Origin: Montifringilla adamsi
Taxonomy: Eukaryota; Chordata; Aves; Passeriformes; Passeridae
Length of the DNA stretch: 64,000 bases
Direction: 5' to 3'
Assembly (NCBI GenBank): GCA_017590115.1
Contig: JAGGNK010003335.1
Span: 8,863,289-8,927,288 of the forward strand
Within the stretch, counting starts at the first letter, position 1. Every line of letters begins with the position of its first letter. The position numbers and the translations under genes are program-made. Below, piece after piece: positions 24,586 to 36,200 of the stretch. The notes under the pieces are model-generated. The model did not search any database. It was not told the origin of the DNA and saw only the letters and a list, made by a program, of their open reading frames with translations.

Positions 24586-25028
24586 CAGCTCAGCCAGGTC
24601 GGGATGGGGAGCTGTGCCTGGGTCTGGGTGCAGCTCAGCTAGGCTGGGATGGGGAGCTGTTCCTGGGTCTGGGTGCAGCTCAGCCAGGCTGGGATGGGGA
24701 GCTGTTCCTGGGTCTGGGTGCAGCTCAGCTAGGCTGGGATGGGGAGCAGTTCCTGGGTCTGGGTGCAGCTCAGCCAGGCTGGGATGGGGAGCTGTTCCTG
24801 GGTCTGGGTGCAGCTCAGCTAGGCTGGGATGGGGAGCAGTTCCTGGGTCTGGGTGCAGCTCAGCCAGGCTGGGATGGGGAGCTGTTCCTGGGTCTGGGTG
24901 CAGCTCAGCCAGGCTGGGATGGGGAGCTGTTCCTGGGTCTGGGTGCAGCTCAGCCAGGCTGGGATGGGGAGCTGTTCCTGGGTCTGGGTGCAGCTCAGCC
25001 AGGCTGGGATGGGGAGCTGTGCCTGGGC
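24586..25028. repeat. 45-bp GC-rich minisatellite, about 9.8 copies
   Basis: Unit starts recur exactly every 45 bp from 24586 to 24991 (CAGCTCAGCYAGGCTGGGAT then GGGGAGCTGTTCCTGGGTCT). Position 10 alternates C/T in the first units (T at 24631, 24721, 24811). GCA replaces GCT later in the units starting 24721 and 24811, which indicates a 90-bp higher-order dimer; the last four units are homogenised to C. Because 45 is a multiple of three, several frames on both strands stay open as 15-residue repeats (for example APHPSLAELHPDPGT on minus). These are not evidence of a gene. Confidence 0.97.
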
Positions 25029-25030
25029 TC

Positions 25031-27244
25031 GCCGGCGGAGCCGTTGCTGCCTGCCCTGCACCAGAGGAGGGATGCTGACCACGACCTGCTGCTGCCTCAG
25101 CCCCTGTGGCACTTCCTGTGACCTTCACTTCTGCTTTGTAGGAGAAAGTGGGTGTCAAAATTGTGCTCTTAAAAAAGTCTGGGGCTTCAGCACATTTCCA
25201 GAGCGAGCTGAATGGCAATAAAAGTGCATTTGGTAAATATCAATGTGGGTATTATGAGAAAAACCTCCCTACACTTCATGCCACCCACTCTTGAATTATC
25301 AGATTAAATAAAGCTGACGCACAGCAACAAAAGTCAAAGCATGCTCGGCAAAGAGGCTCATTTCCTCATTTTACAGAGCTGGGTTTTTCTTTTTCTCTTG
25401 AACGTCCATGTTAAATACACAGCTGAACCACACTTCAGAAAAGGATATATGTTAAGCAGACTGCTATACAATTAAAAACATTATAAAGGAGGGGAAATTC
25501 CCCTGCTTGCAAAAGCAGGTGAAATTAAAGCATGGCAGGATAAGTCTTACCTTTCTTTTTGGCTTAACTGATTTCTCAAGATTCCTATACAGAGGGTGAA
25601 ACTGTGTTTCACATTACAAGGACACAAATGAGTTTCTACACCTACAGTAACTCAGACTGCAATGGAGAAAAATCCAAACATTCATTAACAGCTATGCATT
25701 GTCCGGTAGGAAACGGTGGAGCAGAAGCGCTCGCTCCTCCATGTCGGCTCATCTGAGGAACGCTGTGCATGACTTAGCTCCAGAGGCTCCTCTCTCGCTC
25801 TCCATTTCTGCATTGTTCTCTCAGAAGCTTGCAAACAATATCCATTTCCCCACCGCTTTTGTCACATGCTGGTAAAAATTGATTTTTCCTGCAGCGTGTC
25901 AAAGCAGTAGCTGCTTTCCTTTCTTCTCCTGCTTTCTGCATTCCCGTTATTGATGTCAGTGGGAAAGGGCACAGCTCAGAGAACGTATTTGTTAAATAAC
26001 TGTTGCAGATCTCAACAGGAGAGTGGGATAAGAAGCTTACCTCTTTTCTTCTCTGTGTAATGCCAACATGCTGGCTTTTAAAAAACCTCAGTGAAAAATT
26101 TGGTGGATTTTTTACCCCCCACCCCCCCCAAAAAAAAGTTACGTGAGAAAGAAAGCTTATTTGATTCCTGCATATTTCAAAAAGTCTAATGGTTTTTAGG
26201 TAGATCAAGTGCTGGTTCTCTGAATGTCCTCTCTACACAAAGAGACTCACTTGACTTCAGCACACAGAAGGACCAAAAGTATATTCTGTGTATACCATTT
26301 TTCTCCTGCTTCAATCAAATCGGAGAAAAAAAAATCCAAGCATCAAGTTCCTTGAAATCTTTCTGCAAATGCAGGTCCTCTCTGCAGCTTGAACATCAGA
26401 CTGGCTTGCCACTGTCCGGGGTTAAGTGGGTTGTAGGAAACTCAATGCACTTATAAAGGTCCCTCTCAGAAGGGGCTATTTCACAGTAAGGTTATGGATT
26501 GACCAAGATATACGAGTGCTTTTACCAGTCACTGGCCATCTCCTCTACAACCAGTTCCCTTTCTGACATTGCCCAACCATCTGGACAACTAAAAAATTGG
26601 AAACAGCAGATGCCTGTGTAAGGGACACATTTGCAGTTCAGCACAAACTCTTAGGGCCACCGTAAAACCTCTCCTGCATCGCCGCGGCTGGGCCGACACA
26701 GCTCCCCATGCTGTTACTCAGCAATTTCCATCAGACAACCTTGCTTGTCACAGCTCTTTGTCACCTCAAAGATGCCACCCTCAGAATCCACCACAGCTGG
26801 TCTTCGTCTGTGCAAACGAGAAGGCGGGTTCGTGTTCTGGAAAAAGCAGCTCTTCGTCAGACAAAGGAGATCCATGGAAAGAGTACACAACAATAGGAAT
26901 GAGAAATGAAAAAAACGGAAAAAGGGCCAGGAAGGAGCATGGATTCCTTTCAGGTTTTGTTCTCGTCGTACATGTCCAAGGCAGGCTCGATGGTTGAGAA
27001 CTCGCTCTCGTAGACCAGGCTTCGAGGGGACAGAGAGTTACGATGGAAGAAGTGACTGCCTGCAAGAGGTAGAACAAAACCACATTAGCAACACACATGA
27101 ACAATGGAGGAACCGAGTAAAGTATCCTCATACCTGTGTGATGGATGCAAACACAGTACACGTGGAAAAAACAGCCAACCTTCAACAGAAAGCAGTAACA
27201 ACCGTATGAAACATTTCACCTCTGTTCCTCTGCTCCCCAGCCAA
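25031..27244. other. Intergenic, no gene recognised
   Basis: Mostly AT-rich, with adjacent C and A homopolymer runs at about 26117-26138. No exon with homology, RNA gene or transposon was recognised. Confidence 0.55.
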
Positions 27245-27414
27245 TTTAAAGCAATTGCTTTCCATATGCATGAACAGTCACACCTCAAATGGCTCTTTCA
27301 GATAAGAGGTCAAGTCTGAGCAAGGCTGGGGCAGGCCGGAGTTTTGCACTTGGTGCTGGCTGTTGATTTACAGCCTTGTAAAGCAGGGATATACTTCCTC
27401 AGAAGACCCTGAAA
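27245..27414 (+). repeat. Dispersed direct repeat, copy A (170 bp)
   Basis: Matches 30099-30270 in the same orientation at roughly 90% by eye. The shared block runs from TTTAAAGCAAYTGCTTTCCA through TTGATTTACAGCCTTGTAAA to AGAAGACCC. Copy B lies directly upstream of a CR1 reverse-transcriptase fragment, so both copies may be pieces of one CR1 subfamily or of a linked repeat. Resemblance may continue, more diverged, to about 27560. Confidence 0.8.
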
Positions 27415-28650
27415 TCTCTGGTCAGCACCCAAGTGCTGTGCCCTGCACCAGCACAAAGTGCTTCAGCTCAGGGTCAAAAGGAAGGAGGAGGCAGAGTGAG
27501 GGGCTCCCCAGGGGTGATCCCGTTGATGCTGCTGGAAGCCTGACCTCCTCCAGAGCTCAGCAAACTCCATGCACATGAGTCACCTTCTAGAAACAGCCAC
27601 CTATGGATTTCCTTGCACATAACCAACCCTCTTTTCACTGGCAGTAACCGAAACAAGCACCATGTGGCTGTTGATAAGTGGGGAGTGGAAGTCTTCTTTT
27701 TTTCCTTGGTGGCCTGGCATTCCCGTGGCTCTCTGAATCCACAGATGTGTTTTTGCAAAGAGCCCAGCCCTCCTGCTGTACAAATGATTCTCTCTGAAAG
27801 CATCTATCATCAGATCAGGCACTTGGCCAAAACACTTCATTACCTGGTTTCTCGATCCCAGGGGGGATTAGTTGGGAGCAAGGCTGCTTAGATTACAACA
27901 GCTACATGAGCCAAACTGGAGGCAACTGAAAAGCTTCCAAGTACATCAAAAAGGCATTCAGCAAACTAAGGTGCCTCCAGTTTCAGGCATCAGTGAAGCA
28001 AGATGCTTAGGGAATTGTAGTTTTAGCCCTGGTAGATTTTAGCTGCTTAAATTCCCCTTTCTTTGCCAAATTTTGAGCCCAGCCTACCCCATTCTGAAAT
28101 AAAGACCTTACAGAAGACATAAGAAAACAAGAATTCAGTTGCTACTGTCCAAAACGCCTTTTCTCCTTTCCCATTCACCCAAAAGACAGACTTTGTGTGC
28201 CCTTTGCTAACAAGTGCCCAGCAGGAATAAGGAGTTGAGCAATGGATCTGCTCCTCTTTCACAAGCAAAAGTCAGTGCACACACTCATTCCACCATTTGC
28301 AGTGAGAATAGGAGGTTGTCATAAGCAAATTAATTTTGGATCTTTTAGTTAACTGAAACAAGAGCGAAATTAGTGGTTACATTGCAGTGGATTGTTGACT
28401 CTGCAAGGAGCATGTATCCAGGTCCTTGGACCAAGGGGGCTGTCTTGGAATATACTTCCAGAAGCAGTTGGTGGGGAATGATAAACACCCATTTTCTGGA
28501 TCTGAACCATCCCCCAAATTTACAGGTTTTTAAAACCGGGCAATGATTAAAACAAAAGCAAATAAATAAATAAATAAATAAAGGTTGAGTGTTTAAGGAA
28601 ACATTAAGTTGGAACTGTGACTTCCAGAGATTATCATGGTCTATCTCCAA
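27415..28650. other. Intergenic, no gene recognised
   Basis: The first ~150 bp may be a diverged extension of the repeat at 27245-27414. An (AAAT)n microsatellite lies at 28560-28582. Nothing else was recognised. Confidence 0.5.
28560..28582. repeat. (AAAT)n microsatellite
   Basis: About 5.75 units of AAAT in intergenic DNA. Confidence 0.9.
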
Positions 28651-28705
28651 CAGCTGGACTTGATGACCTTAGAGATCTTTTCCAACCTTAATGATTCTAT
28701 GATTC
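28651..28705 (+). mobile_element. CR1 LINE 3'-end fragment
   Basis: GGACTTGATGACCTTAGAGA followed by TCCAACCTTAATGATTCTAT is the conserved CR1 3' terminus, ending in the ATTCTATG-type tail. It is a 5'-truncated copy of about 55 bp, as is usual for CR1 insertions. No coding sequence remains. Confidence 0.8.
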
Positions 28706-30098
28706 AAGCAAATAAACCCCAAACCCTGAACCTGCTTTGAAATTATACCAGATAAAACTGATTTCAAGACTGTGTTATGGGTTAGGACCATTTACTTTTT
28801 GATGATTAAGTCTCATTTTGCAGCTGAAATAATCTGTGAATATTGAATATTTCATTCCCCCTTTCTCCACCTGCTGCAATGTTACACACAACCAATGCTC
28901 AAACAAACCACAGGGATTCTAAAAGCTTGGTGCTGCTTTTGTTTTTGTTACACAGAAATCAAATGTGGAATTAGGAAGCAGACAGCCCAGGCTGTCATTT
29001 CCTGTGTGCACCCAGACTTCCACTCTAGCAGGTTGGAGGGAGAGATTTAATCAACAGGCAGAGCAGGTCATCTGACAACAAGTATTTTATATTAATCTGG
29101 AAATAGACAGTGTATATAAAACACCTCTAAAATTCTTTACTCTGACGTTTTTGTCCTTCTTGGCAAAGGAAATTTAAACCACCCACTTCCAGGAAGGCTT
29201 CATGTTCCCATAGAGATAGACATCTCTTGGCTTCCATACCATTTCTGAGACACATCGTTCATTCTTTTCTTAATTGTCTCCTCTCCCATCCAGTGCAGCC
29301 AGCCCAGAGCTGAGACTCCAGCTGCTGCTCAGTGTTTTCCACCACTCAATCTTCAGGTGCTCCATTAACCAGGTCAGGAGCATTGCCCACAGCTTCCGGC
29401 TGGAGCAGCAGGGCACAGTGACCCAGCCATGCTCCTCTTAATGCAGAAAATTGCTACTGTTTGTTTAAAAATGTGGTGTTGGTCCAGCTGATAAATTTAC
29501 TGAATAAATGTATTTTAAGGACAAGTAAAAACATCCGCAGTTCCAAATTCAGCTTAGGAATCTGTTCTTCCTATTTTGCACTTACCAAGAAAGATCAAGA
29601 TTTATCCCTTAGGTACAGAAAACAAATGGGAAGGTTGCATGCAGTTTTAGACATGAAGATGAATCCTTCAGTGCTCTATGGCACTATTCTTCATTACATG
29701 CTTTAAAAGAACTTTTCAGATAACTTGCATTGAGTGTGAAAATAAACATACTACCCTGGAATTGATCTTTATACTTACCATAGGATGCCACCAAAGCGAG
29801 GACAAGACCAAGGCCAAAAACTCAAGAGACACAGCACTGCAGGTGCACCAGGGTTAAGCATCACCTGGTGTTCCCTTTCCATCTGAAAGTATCTTAATGC
29901 CCTTAGTCATTAATCAGGGCCATCTTCTGCCACAAGGTGCAGCCCCTTCCAGGGCTCCTCCAGCAAAGACTCCTTACTGTAGAAATCTGATCAGAGCACT
30001 CCCTACCTTAATCTGTTTTAGACACCCTCTCAGTTAAGGAACAGAATGGAACTATTTCATAAAGCACCCTTTCCTCAAAGCCAGCTTAGCAGGAAGAC
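28706..30098. other. Intergenic, no gene recognised
   Basis: AT-rich sequence with no recognised exon or repeat. An 81-codon plus frame at 29461-29706 has no recognisable domain and is treated as chance. Confidence 0.5.
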
Positions 30099-30270
30099 TT
30101 TAAAGCAACTGCTTTCCATATGCATGAACAGTCACACCTCAAATGGCTCTTTCAGATAAAAGAGGTAAAGTCTAAGCAAGGCTGGGGCAGGCTGGAGTTC
30201 TGCACTTGGTGCTGGCTGTTGATTTACAGCCTTGTAAAGCAGGGATGTGCTTCGTCAGAAGACCCAGAAA
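30099..30270 (+). repeat. Dispersed direct repeat, copy B (172 bp)
   Basis: Same orientation as 27245-27414. It abuts the CR1 fragment that follows, so it may be part of that element's more 5' region or an older insertion site. Confidence 0.8.
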
Positions 30271-31137
30271 GACGTGGTGGGATGACTGGCACAACTGGAG
30301 TGCTGCAACAGATGGCTAAAAATTCTTCCAAAGGGAAAAAAGCAAGGAAGGAGACTCCTTGGGGTAGCCCTGTGTTGCTCACAGAGCCACTTCCCACGAC
30401 TGACCAGCAGTCCCAGCTACCTGGGGAGGTCCCAGCTGCCTGGAGGTCAGCAGATGTGACACCCAGCTACAAGAAGGGCTGGAAGGGGGGTCTGGGAAAC
30501 TGCAGGCCTGTCAGCCTGACCTTGGTGCCAGGGAAGGCCATGGAACAGATCATTTTAGTGCCATCACATGGCACATCCAGGACAAGCAGGGGGTCAGACC
30601 CAGCCAGTGTGGGTTTAGGAAAAACAGGTCCTCTTGACCAACCTTGTCTTCTGTGACAAGGTGACCCACTCAGTGGATGAAGGAAAGGCTGTGGATGTGT
30701 CTACCTGTACTTTGGTAGAGTCTGACACCGTGTCCCACAGCATTCTCTTGGAAACTGGCTGCCATGGCTTGGACAGGTGCACAATAGATGGGTTAAGAAC
30801 AGGCTGGATGGCTCGGCCCAGAGAGCAATGGGGAATGGAGTTACACCCACAGGGCTCAGAACTGGGGCCAGCCCAGTTTAATGTCTTTATCAATGATCTG
30901 GATGAGGGGGTTGAACACACCTTCAGTCAGTTTGCAGCCAACACCAAGTTAGGCTCATCTTCTGGAGGGCAGGAAGGCTCCACAGACAGATCTGGATAGG
31001 CTGGATCAAGGTATTTAAAAGACACAGTTGTGGCACTTGGGGACATGGTTTAGTGGTGGGCTTGGCAGCGCTGGATTAATGACTGGACTTGATGATCTTA
31101 GAGGGCTTTTCCAACCTAAGTGGTTCTATGATTCTGT
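30271..31137 (+). mobile_element. CR1 LINE, truncated and degraded reverse-transcriptase region
   Basis: Translation shows CR1 reverse-transcriptase motifs: SYKKGWKGGLGNCRPVSLT, VPGKAMEQII and, in another frame, LGPAQFNVFINDLDEG. The catalytic FADD box reads FAAN. The reading frame changes near 30640, and sequence between the RT core and the 3' tail is missing. It ends with the CR1 terminus (GGACTTGATGATCTTAGAGG then GGTTCTATGATTCTGTG). A dead, 5'-truncated retrotransposon; the 5' boundary is approximate (securely CR1 from about 30440). Confidence 0.88.
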
Positions 31138-33104
31138 GAAAAACTTTGGGGATTTCCTTCTGTCTATCCAGAGTAAAAAAAACAAAACAAAAAAAAGTTT
31201 CTGGGATGATGTAGAGTCCATCTTTGAACATATTTATTTCATTAACAGATAAACATGCACTGATTGCCTGACCTCTAAGCAACCTATAAAAAACTGTATC
31301 ATTATTAACACTTTGTTGAGACAACTGTTAGAGGCTCAAAAGAAAAACTGGAAAAGATGACGCTGAGTTATTTAAATCTTCCATGGAGGGAAATGCACTA
31401 AAAAGTCCTGTCAACCCTTTTGTTCCAAATATCACTCAACTTCTCCTTCTGCTTCTGTTCTGAAGAAGAAACATGAACGGGAACTATTATGGTGCCTTTT
31501 GCATCTGGGTCACTGCACTGCTCACGTGGTCCCTGCCCAACAGCATTAAATAGCACTTATGGAATTTTGCTTCAGGAGACAAGCACAAACTTATCAGTTT
31601 TACTACTGCTGTTGAGAGATGAGTGAAGAAAACATGTATCATAGCTTGTTCCCTAAATCATGCTCTAACCACATTCCTCCACTTTTGGCAACAACACTCA
31701 GTTGACACATTGCTGTACGTTACAAGCACACAGCCCTCAAACACAGAATGTTTGAGGTTTTTTTTCTTCTCATAAGTAAGTCCAATGGGGTTTTCCAGTC
31801 TTTCAAAATGCACTTACTGCTCTATTGATTTGTTTCCATATTTCTTTCAGAATTTCACAAGGACGCACTGAAGAAGAATTCTATTAAATGCACTGAAGCT
31901 ATCACATTCTTCGCTGCTTATTATAAAAGCTGCCTTCTCAGCTGAAGCCTGACGGACAAATAAGAATCAAGAAACTATTTTAATGTAGCATCTGGCTATG
32001 TTCCCAAATTCTAAAAGTGCCTATACATAAAAACAAAATTAAATTAAATCCTCTAGTTCCCAGTACATAAAAAAATTAAATCTTACAGCAAAATTGCTTC
32101 TCTCTGTTCATTTAATTAAATTAGAAAGCATTCACTTTCTACATCTTGATCCCAGAACAACAAAAAAAACTGAATGCAGAACAGTTTTTAACTTCTGTCA
32201 ATTACTTTTTCCTTCCCTACTTGTTACCCTCATTTACCCATCTCGTTAAGTCAAGCATTAGCATTTGGCTGCGACTCAGGCCCGTGTGTTTTAACTGACT
32301 GTTGTGAAATTACTCACACAGGGCTTGCATAACTTGCATGAAACAGCCAGAGTGAGGACAGTGAGGAGAGATGTTTTCCCTCTGTCTCCTCATCAGTACA
32401 GAAGCCATGGCAAGAAAGGACATGCTTGCACAGAGTTTCTGCATTAAAGAGCGTTATCAATCTTCCATGATCTGAATTTGAACCAAAAGTAACCCCTGCC
32501 ACTGATACGAAAGGAGGCTTCACACATGGCAGCGGAGGAAATGCTGCATTTTCACTTGTTATTTGGAAGGAAGAAGTGGTTTAGAGAAGCTTCACTTTTA
32601 TCAAAAGGTGGGCAGGGTGAAAGTAAAAGACAGAAAAGGTTTATGATTTGTGTTTTGAGACCACAGCATTGCAAATCTCCAGCAATGCCTGGCCTCAAGG
32701 AAAAATCATACTGCAGTGCTCCCAGGGTGACCAGGAGTGTTACAGGAGGAGAAACTGAGAAAATGTTCTTATTTCAAATTAATTCCCAGCTGGAGTCAAG
32801 GTAAGTCCATTATAGCAAAATTGACAGCTTGACCCAGCTTTTTCCCTAACAAGTTGATGTCAAATGATTGCTAACAACACTTTTTAGTCACTTCAGCCAC
32901 TTGACTAGCATCATAACAAGGGCACTGCATGAGATTTCCACTACTTAGCTTGTGTCCCAAATGAATGGAGAATAATAGAGATATGCAAAGATGAAATCAT
33001 TCAAAGGAAATAAAGCACCTTGTAAAATTTACAAAATGCTCTCAGATTTGAGTACTAACACAGAAAGCCCAAGAAAAATGAAATTCTCACAGAGTAAGAT
33101 TTCA
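31138..33104. other. Intergenic, downstream of the RNF130 candidate 3' end
   Basis: AT-rich DNA without recognised exons, RNA genes or transposons. Short open frames here have no supporting features. Confidence 0.5.
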
Positions 33105-33277
33105 TAATTAAAGTTGTTTTTTTTATTTCTTCACTTTTTCTTTAATACAAAGCTTTGGCATCAGCAAATTTTATGAAAAAATAGAATGTACTAAATAATT
33201 GCTTGTGCTGCATGATCGATAAATGATGCATAAAAATAGGTGTCTCTCTCCAAGGCAATCGGCCGGAAAGCGTTTCT
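33105..33277 (-). other. RNF130: RNF130 putative proximal 3' UTR
   Basis: Follows the TGA at 33280-33278. It contains a variant ATTAAA and then AATAAA (33122-33127), with a T/G-rich stretch downstream. The 3' boundary is estimated from the signal position. Confidence 0.45.
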
Positions 33278-36200
33278 TCAATAGCATTCTGCTCTGCAGG
33301 GCAGAAAAAAAAGGGACAAAATATTTATGTTAAAGTTAATACTGCTAATACTAAAAAAAAAAAAAAAAAATCCTGTAAAAGTAAGTTAGTGAAAAATGAC
33401 AAATTATACAAAGCCAGAGCATTAAGAGATGTCTGTGTTTGTCACATCATTCCTACAGGACAGCCAAAGGTCTGAGCACTTCTAAGGTTTTAAGGACACT
33501 CCATCTGCTACTGAAAACTTTCTTTAAGTGGTGCTATCCAACATTTGGGCTTTTTGGGCTTAAACCCACACTAAGACAATAATTTCTGCCTGTTCCCTAG
33601 GAAGCAAGGCAAATTGTGCTGCTTCTGTTCCTTTCAAACACTGCCTAAAACTTTTTATACTGGTGCTGTAAAGGGTATTTTGAGACCAAGAGAAAGCAGC
33701 TGGTTCCTTATTTTATCACTTAGACAGTGTTTACTTTTATCACAACTATTTAAAAATGCATGTGTGTGTATTTATACATACACACAGCTAAATATGTATT
33801 TACTCACAGCTCCAGAACTAATGCTCTAAATAACAATGTTTAAGCTGTGGGAAGGACACAGTAAAGAAAAGGTACAGGATACATTTTTAGGTGAGCTTTA
33901 AAGCAGAATTTCCGGTCTTTTACTTGCATCAGCATATTACATGGCCTCATTCTTGCTACTGTTGTTTTTCAATAAGAAAACTCCCTCAGATTCCTCTTGA
34001 AACACTACCATAAGAAAGGCAGGGCATGCCAGCATTGCTTTTTACATGAAGAGCAGCATAAAAAGCAGTTATGCTGTTTAATAGAAAAAGCAATGAGAAG
34101 GAGCTGCCATATATCTGGCATGATATTCAGCACAGGAAATTCTTTGTCTGGCACTGGGAAGGTGTCAGTAAAACAATAAATCTTAGCATTAGTGTCTTTT
34201 TAAAGAGTCTAAAATGAGTAATCGAACCCAGCAGCACTTGTGGAGGCTGCTCAGATCCCAAAGGATTCAGATGAAGAGCTGCTGAGGTTAAAGGCCACAG
34301 CCAAGAACCTCAGTTACACAAATAAGTGATTTTTGAAGCTCTGGTTGCTGGGTTGTGAGTTTTCTCAAGTCTGTCTCAAGTACACACTTGATGTGCTTGC
34401 ATTTCAATTCCTATCACTGAGAACAGGAGCTCTCCTTGTATCAGCACACTCTTTGTTTGTACTGAGGGAACATCACTATGAAAACACTTTGCTGGAGGCC
34501 CCAGGTCCCTGCCAATGTGCAGCAGCTTGTCCTTGCAGTAAAAACAGTCCTAGATCCCACTGAGCAACAAAAAGAAGAGTTGCAAGGAAAGGCAGAAATG
34601 CAGCTGCTATCAGTGCCCACATCTGGATGAGACTTCACAGGCTCCAGCTCCTCCTCCTTCCCAAGGATGTGCAAGTGCCCAGCAATGCAGACATTCCTGT
34701 TCTGCAGCTCATCTTGCCCCATGCTTTCCCAAGCTACTTTTCCAGGCAGATTAAAGATTAACTCTGTTCAGCTGCAGCTCTGTCACCAGGCTGCTGATTG
34801 ATGGCTGCAACTTCAAGATTTTGACAAATGGAAAAAAAAATCAGTAGACTTGATAGGGCTTTTAGAAGTTATAAAGTTTTCTTCATGAAGCCCTTTTGGA
34901 ATCAGCATATGAAAAGTGGAGGAAGATTTGCAAATTAGTGGTAATCAAAAATCCCTGATGATCAATACTATGGACCCTCCTGAAGAGCATTAGCTTAAGA
35001 TTGCCTAAAATTTTACCCTGGAGACTCTTCAATGCCTAAAATTTTACACTGGAGACTATTAGACATGTTTCCATCTTATTGAGGACATCTTCTACTTTCC
35101 AAGTAGAAAAAGAAAAAAAAAATTCCAATCCCCTTATCTTATCTCAAAGAAAAAAAACCCAAAGAAAATGTTTATAAAGCTGCATTTCCCAGCTGCATTT
35201 CTTTGGATCTCACCCCACTTCTGGTAGAGAGATCAGCACTTTAATGGAAACTCAGCTGTGTCAAGATGTTCAGAGACAAATATTGACACTTGGCCTTCCC
35301 AAATAAAAAATTAAATTAAAATTAAACATATATCCTGAGCCCAGATATTCTGTACAGCTACATGAAAATAATTAGATGTACCTAGTTAATAGATCTGCAA
35401 AACAGATTTATACTTGGCTACACACAAAATTATAAAAAAAAAGACTGCAAGTCATCTGCTAGGGTAATTTCTTGTCCAGCCTGCCTGAAGGGAAGCTGGG
35501 GGTTTCCACACAGGTTAAGAAAGCATGGAAGCAACCATCCCTTCATTTAAGAGAGCAGTCATTGCTTTCATCTCTTCCTCACCTAAGAGGAAAAAGGTAG
35601 ATTTTAATTTAAACACCTTTTTTTTGCCCCTTAGCTGAAAATGTGCAAACTAGAAATACAGGATTTTTTATTTTTTTAATATGAAATTTGAATATAAAAT
35701 TGAGGTGAAAACTGTAAATGGTAACTGCTGGTAGTAAGTTTTGGCTCTGGCAGGTGAATTTTGAACATAGGAATTTAATGTTAAAAATCTACTGTTTACC
35801 TAGAACACTGATCAAAAACTGACCATAAATATTCTGTTCTCCCCTTTTCATGTCTCCACTTAGCAAAGAGATTTCCTCAGACAACCCAGCTTAATATAAA
35901 TCAAGAGGGACTTTACATGTTACCTTGAAACCTGCTGTTAACAGAGACACTCGTGTTTGAGAAAAGCAGGAAAATAATTTGATTCCTTGAAAACTAGATA
36001 TTCCCCCTTCTGCTGGTATTTATTCCCAATGTTGTCCATGACACACACCCACCAGAAACGCACAGAAACATCTGAGTATTTACTTACTCATTAGCATTCA
36101 AGCTAGCTGTGGCTTTGATGATCATGTAGCAGAGTGTAAGGGCACTGAGGAGGCCAAAACTGGCAATAATAAACCATTCTTCTGTTGACAAAGGAAAGGG

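Larger units (their letters stand above)
33294..36087 (-). other. RNF130 last intron
   Basis: 2.8 kb, AT-rich. It holds an 18-A run near 33353-33370, an imperfect TGTGTGTA/TACACACA inverted repeat near 33765-33788, the 31-bp tandem duplication at 35002-35063, and an AATAAA shortly after its start. No other exon was recognised. Confidence 0.6.

Noticed and set aside
24586..25028. Regularly spaced repeats as a CRISPR array
   Set aside because: Units are contiguous with no unique spacers, in a vertebrate genome.
24397..25218. 273-codon minus frame and 154-codon plus frame with 15-residue repeats
   Set aside because: Both are by-products of the 45-bp minisatellite, whose period is a multiple of three. 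Frames are open on both strands, with no splice context or homology outside the repeat.
30120..30999. Two plus frames as host genes
   Set aside because: They are fragments of a degraded CR1 reverse transcriptase.
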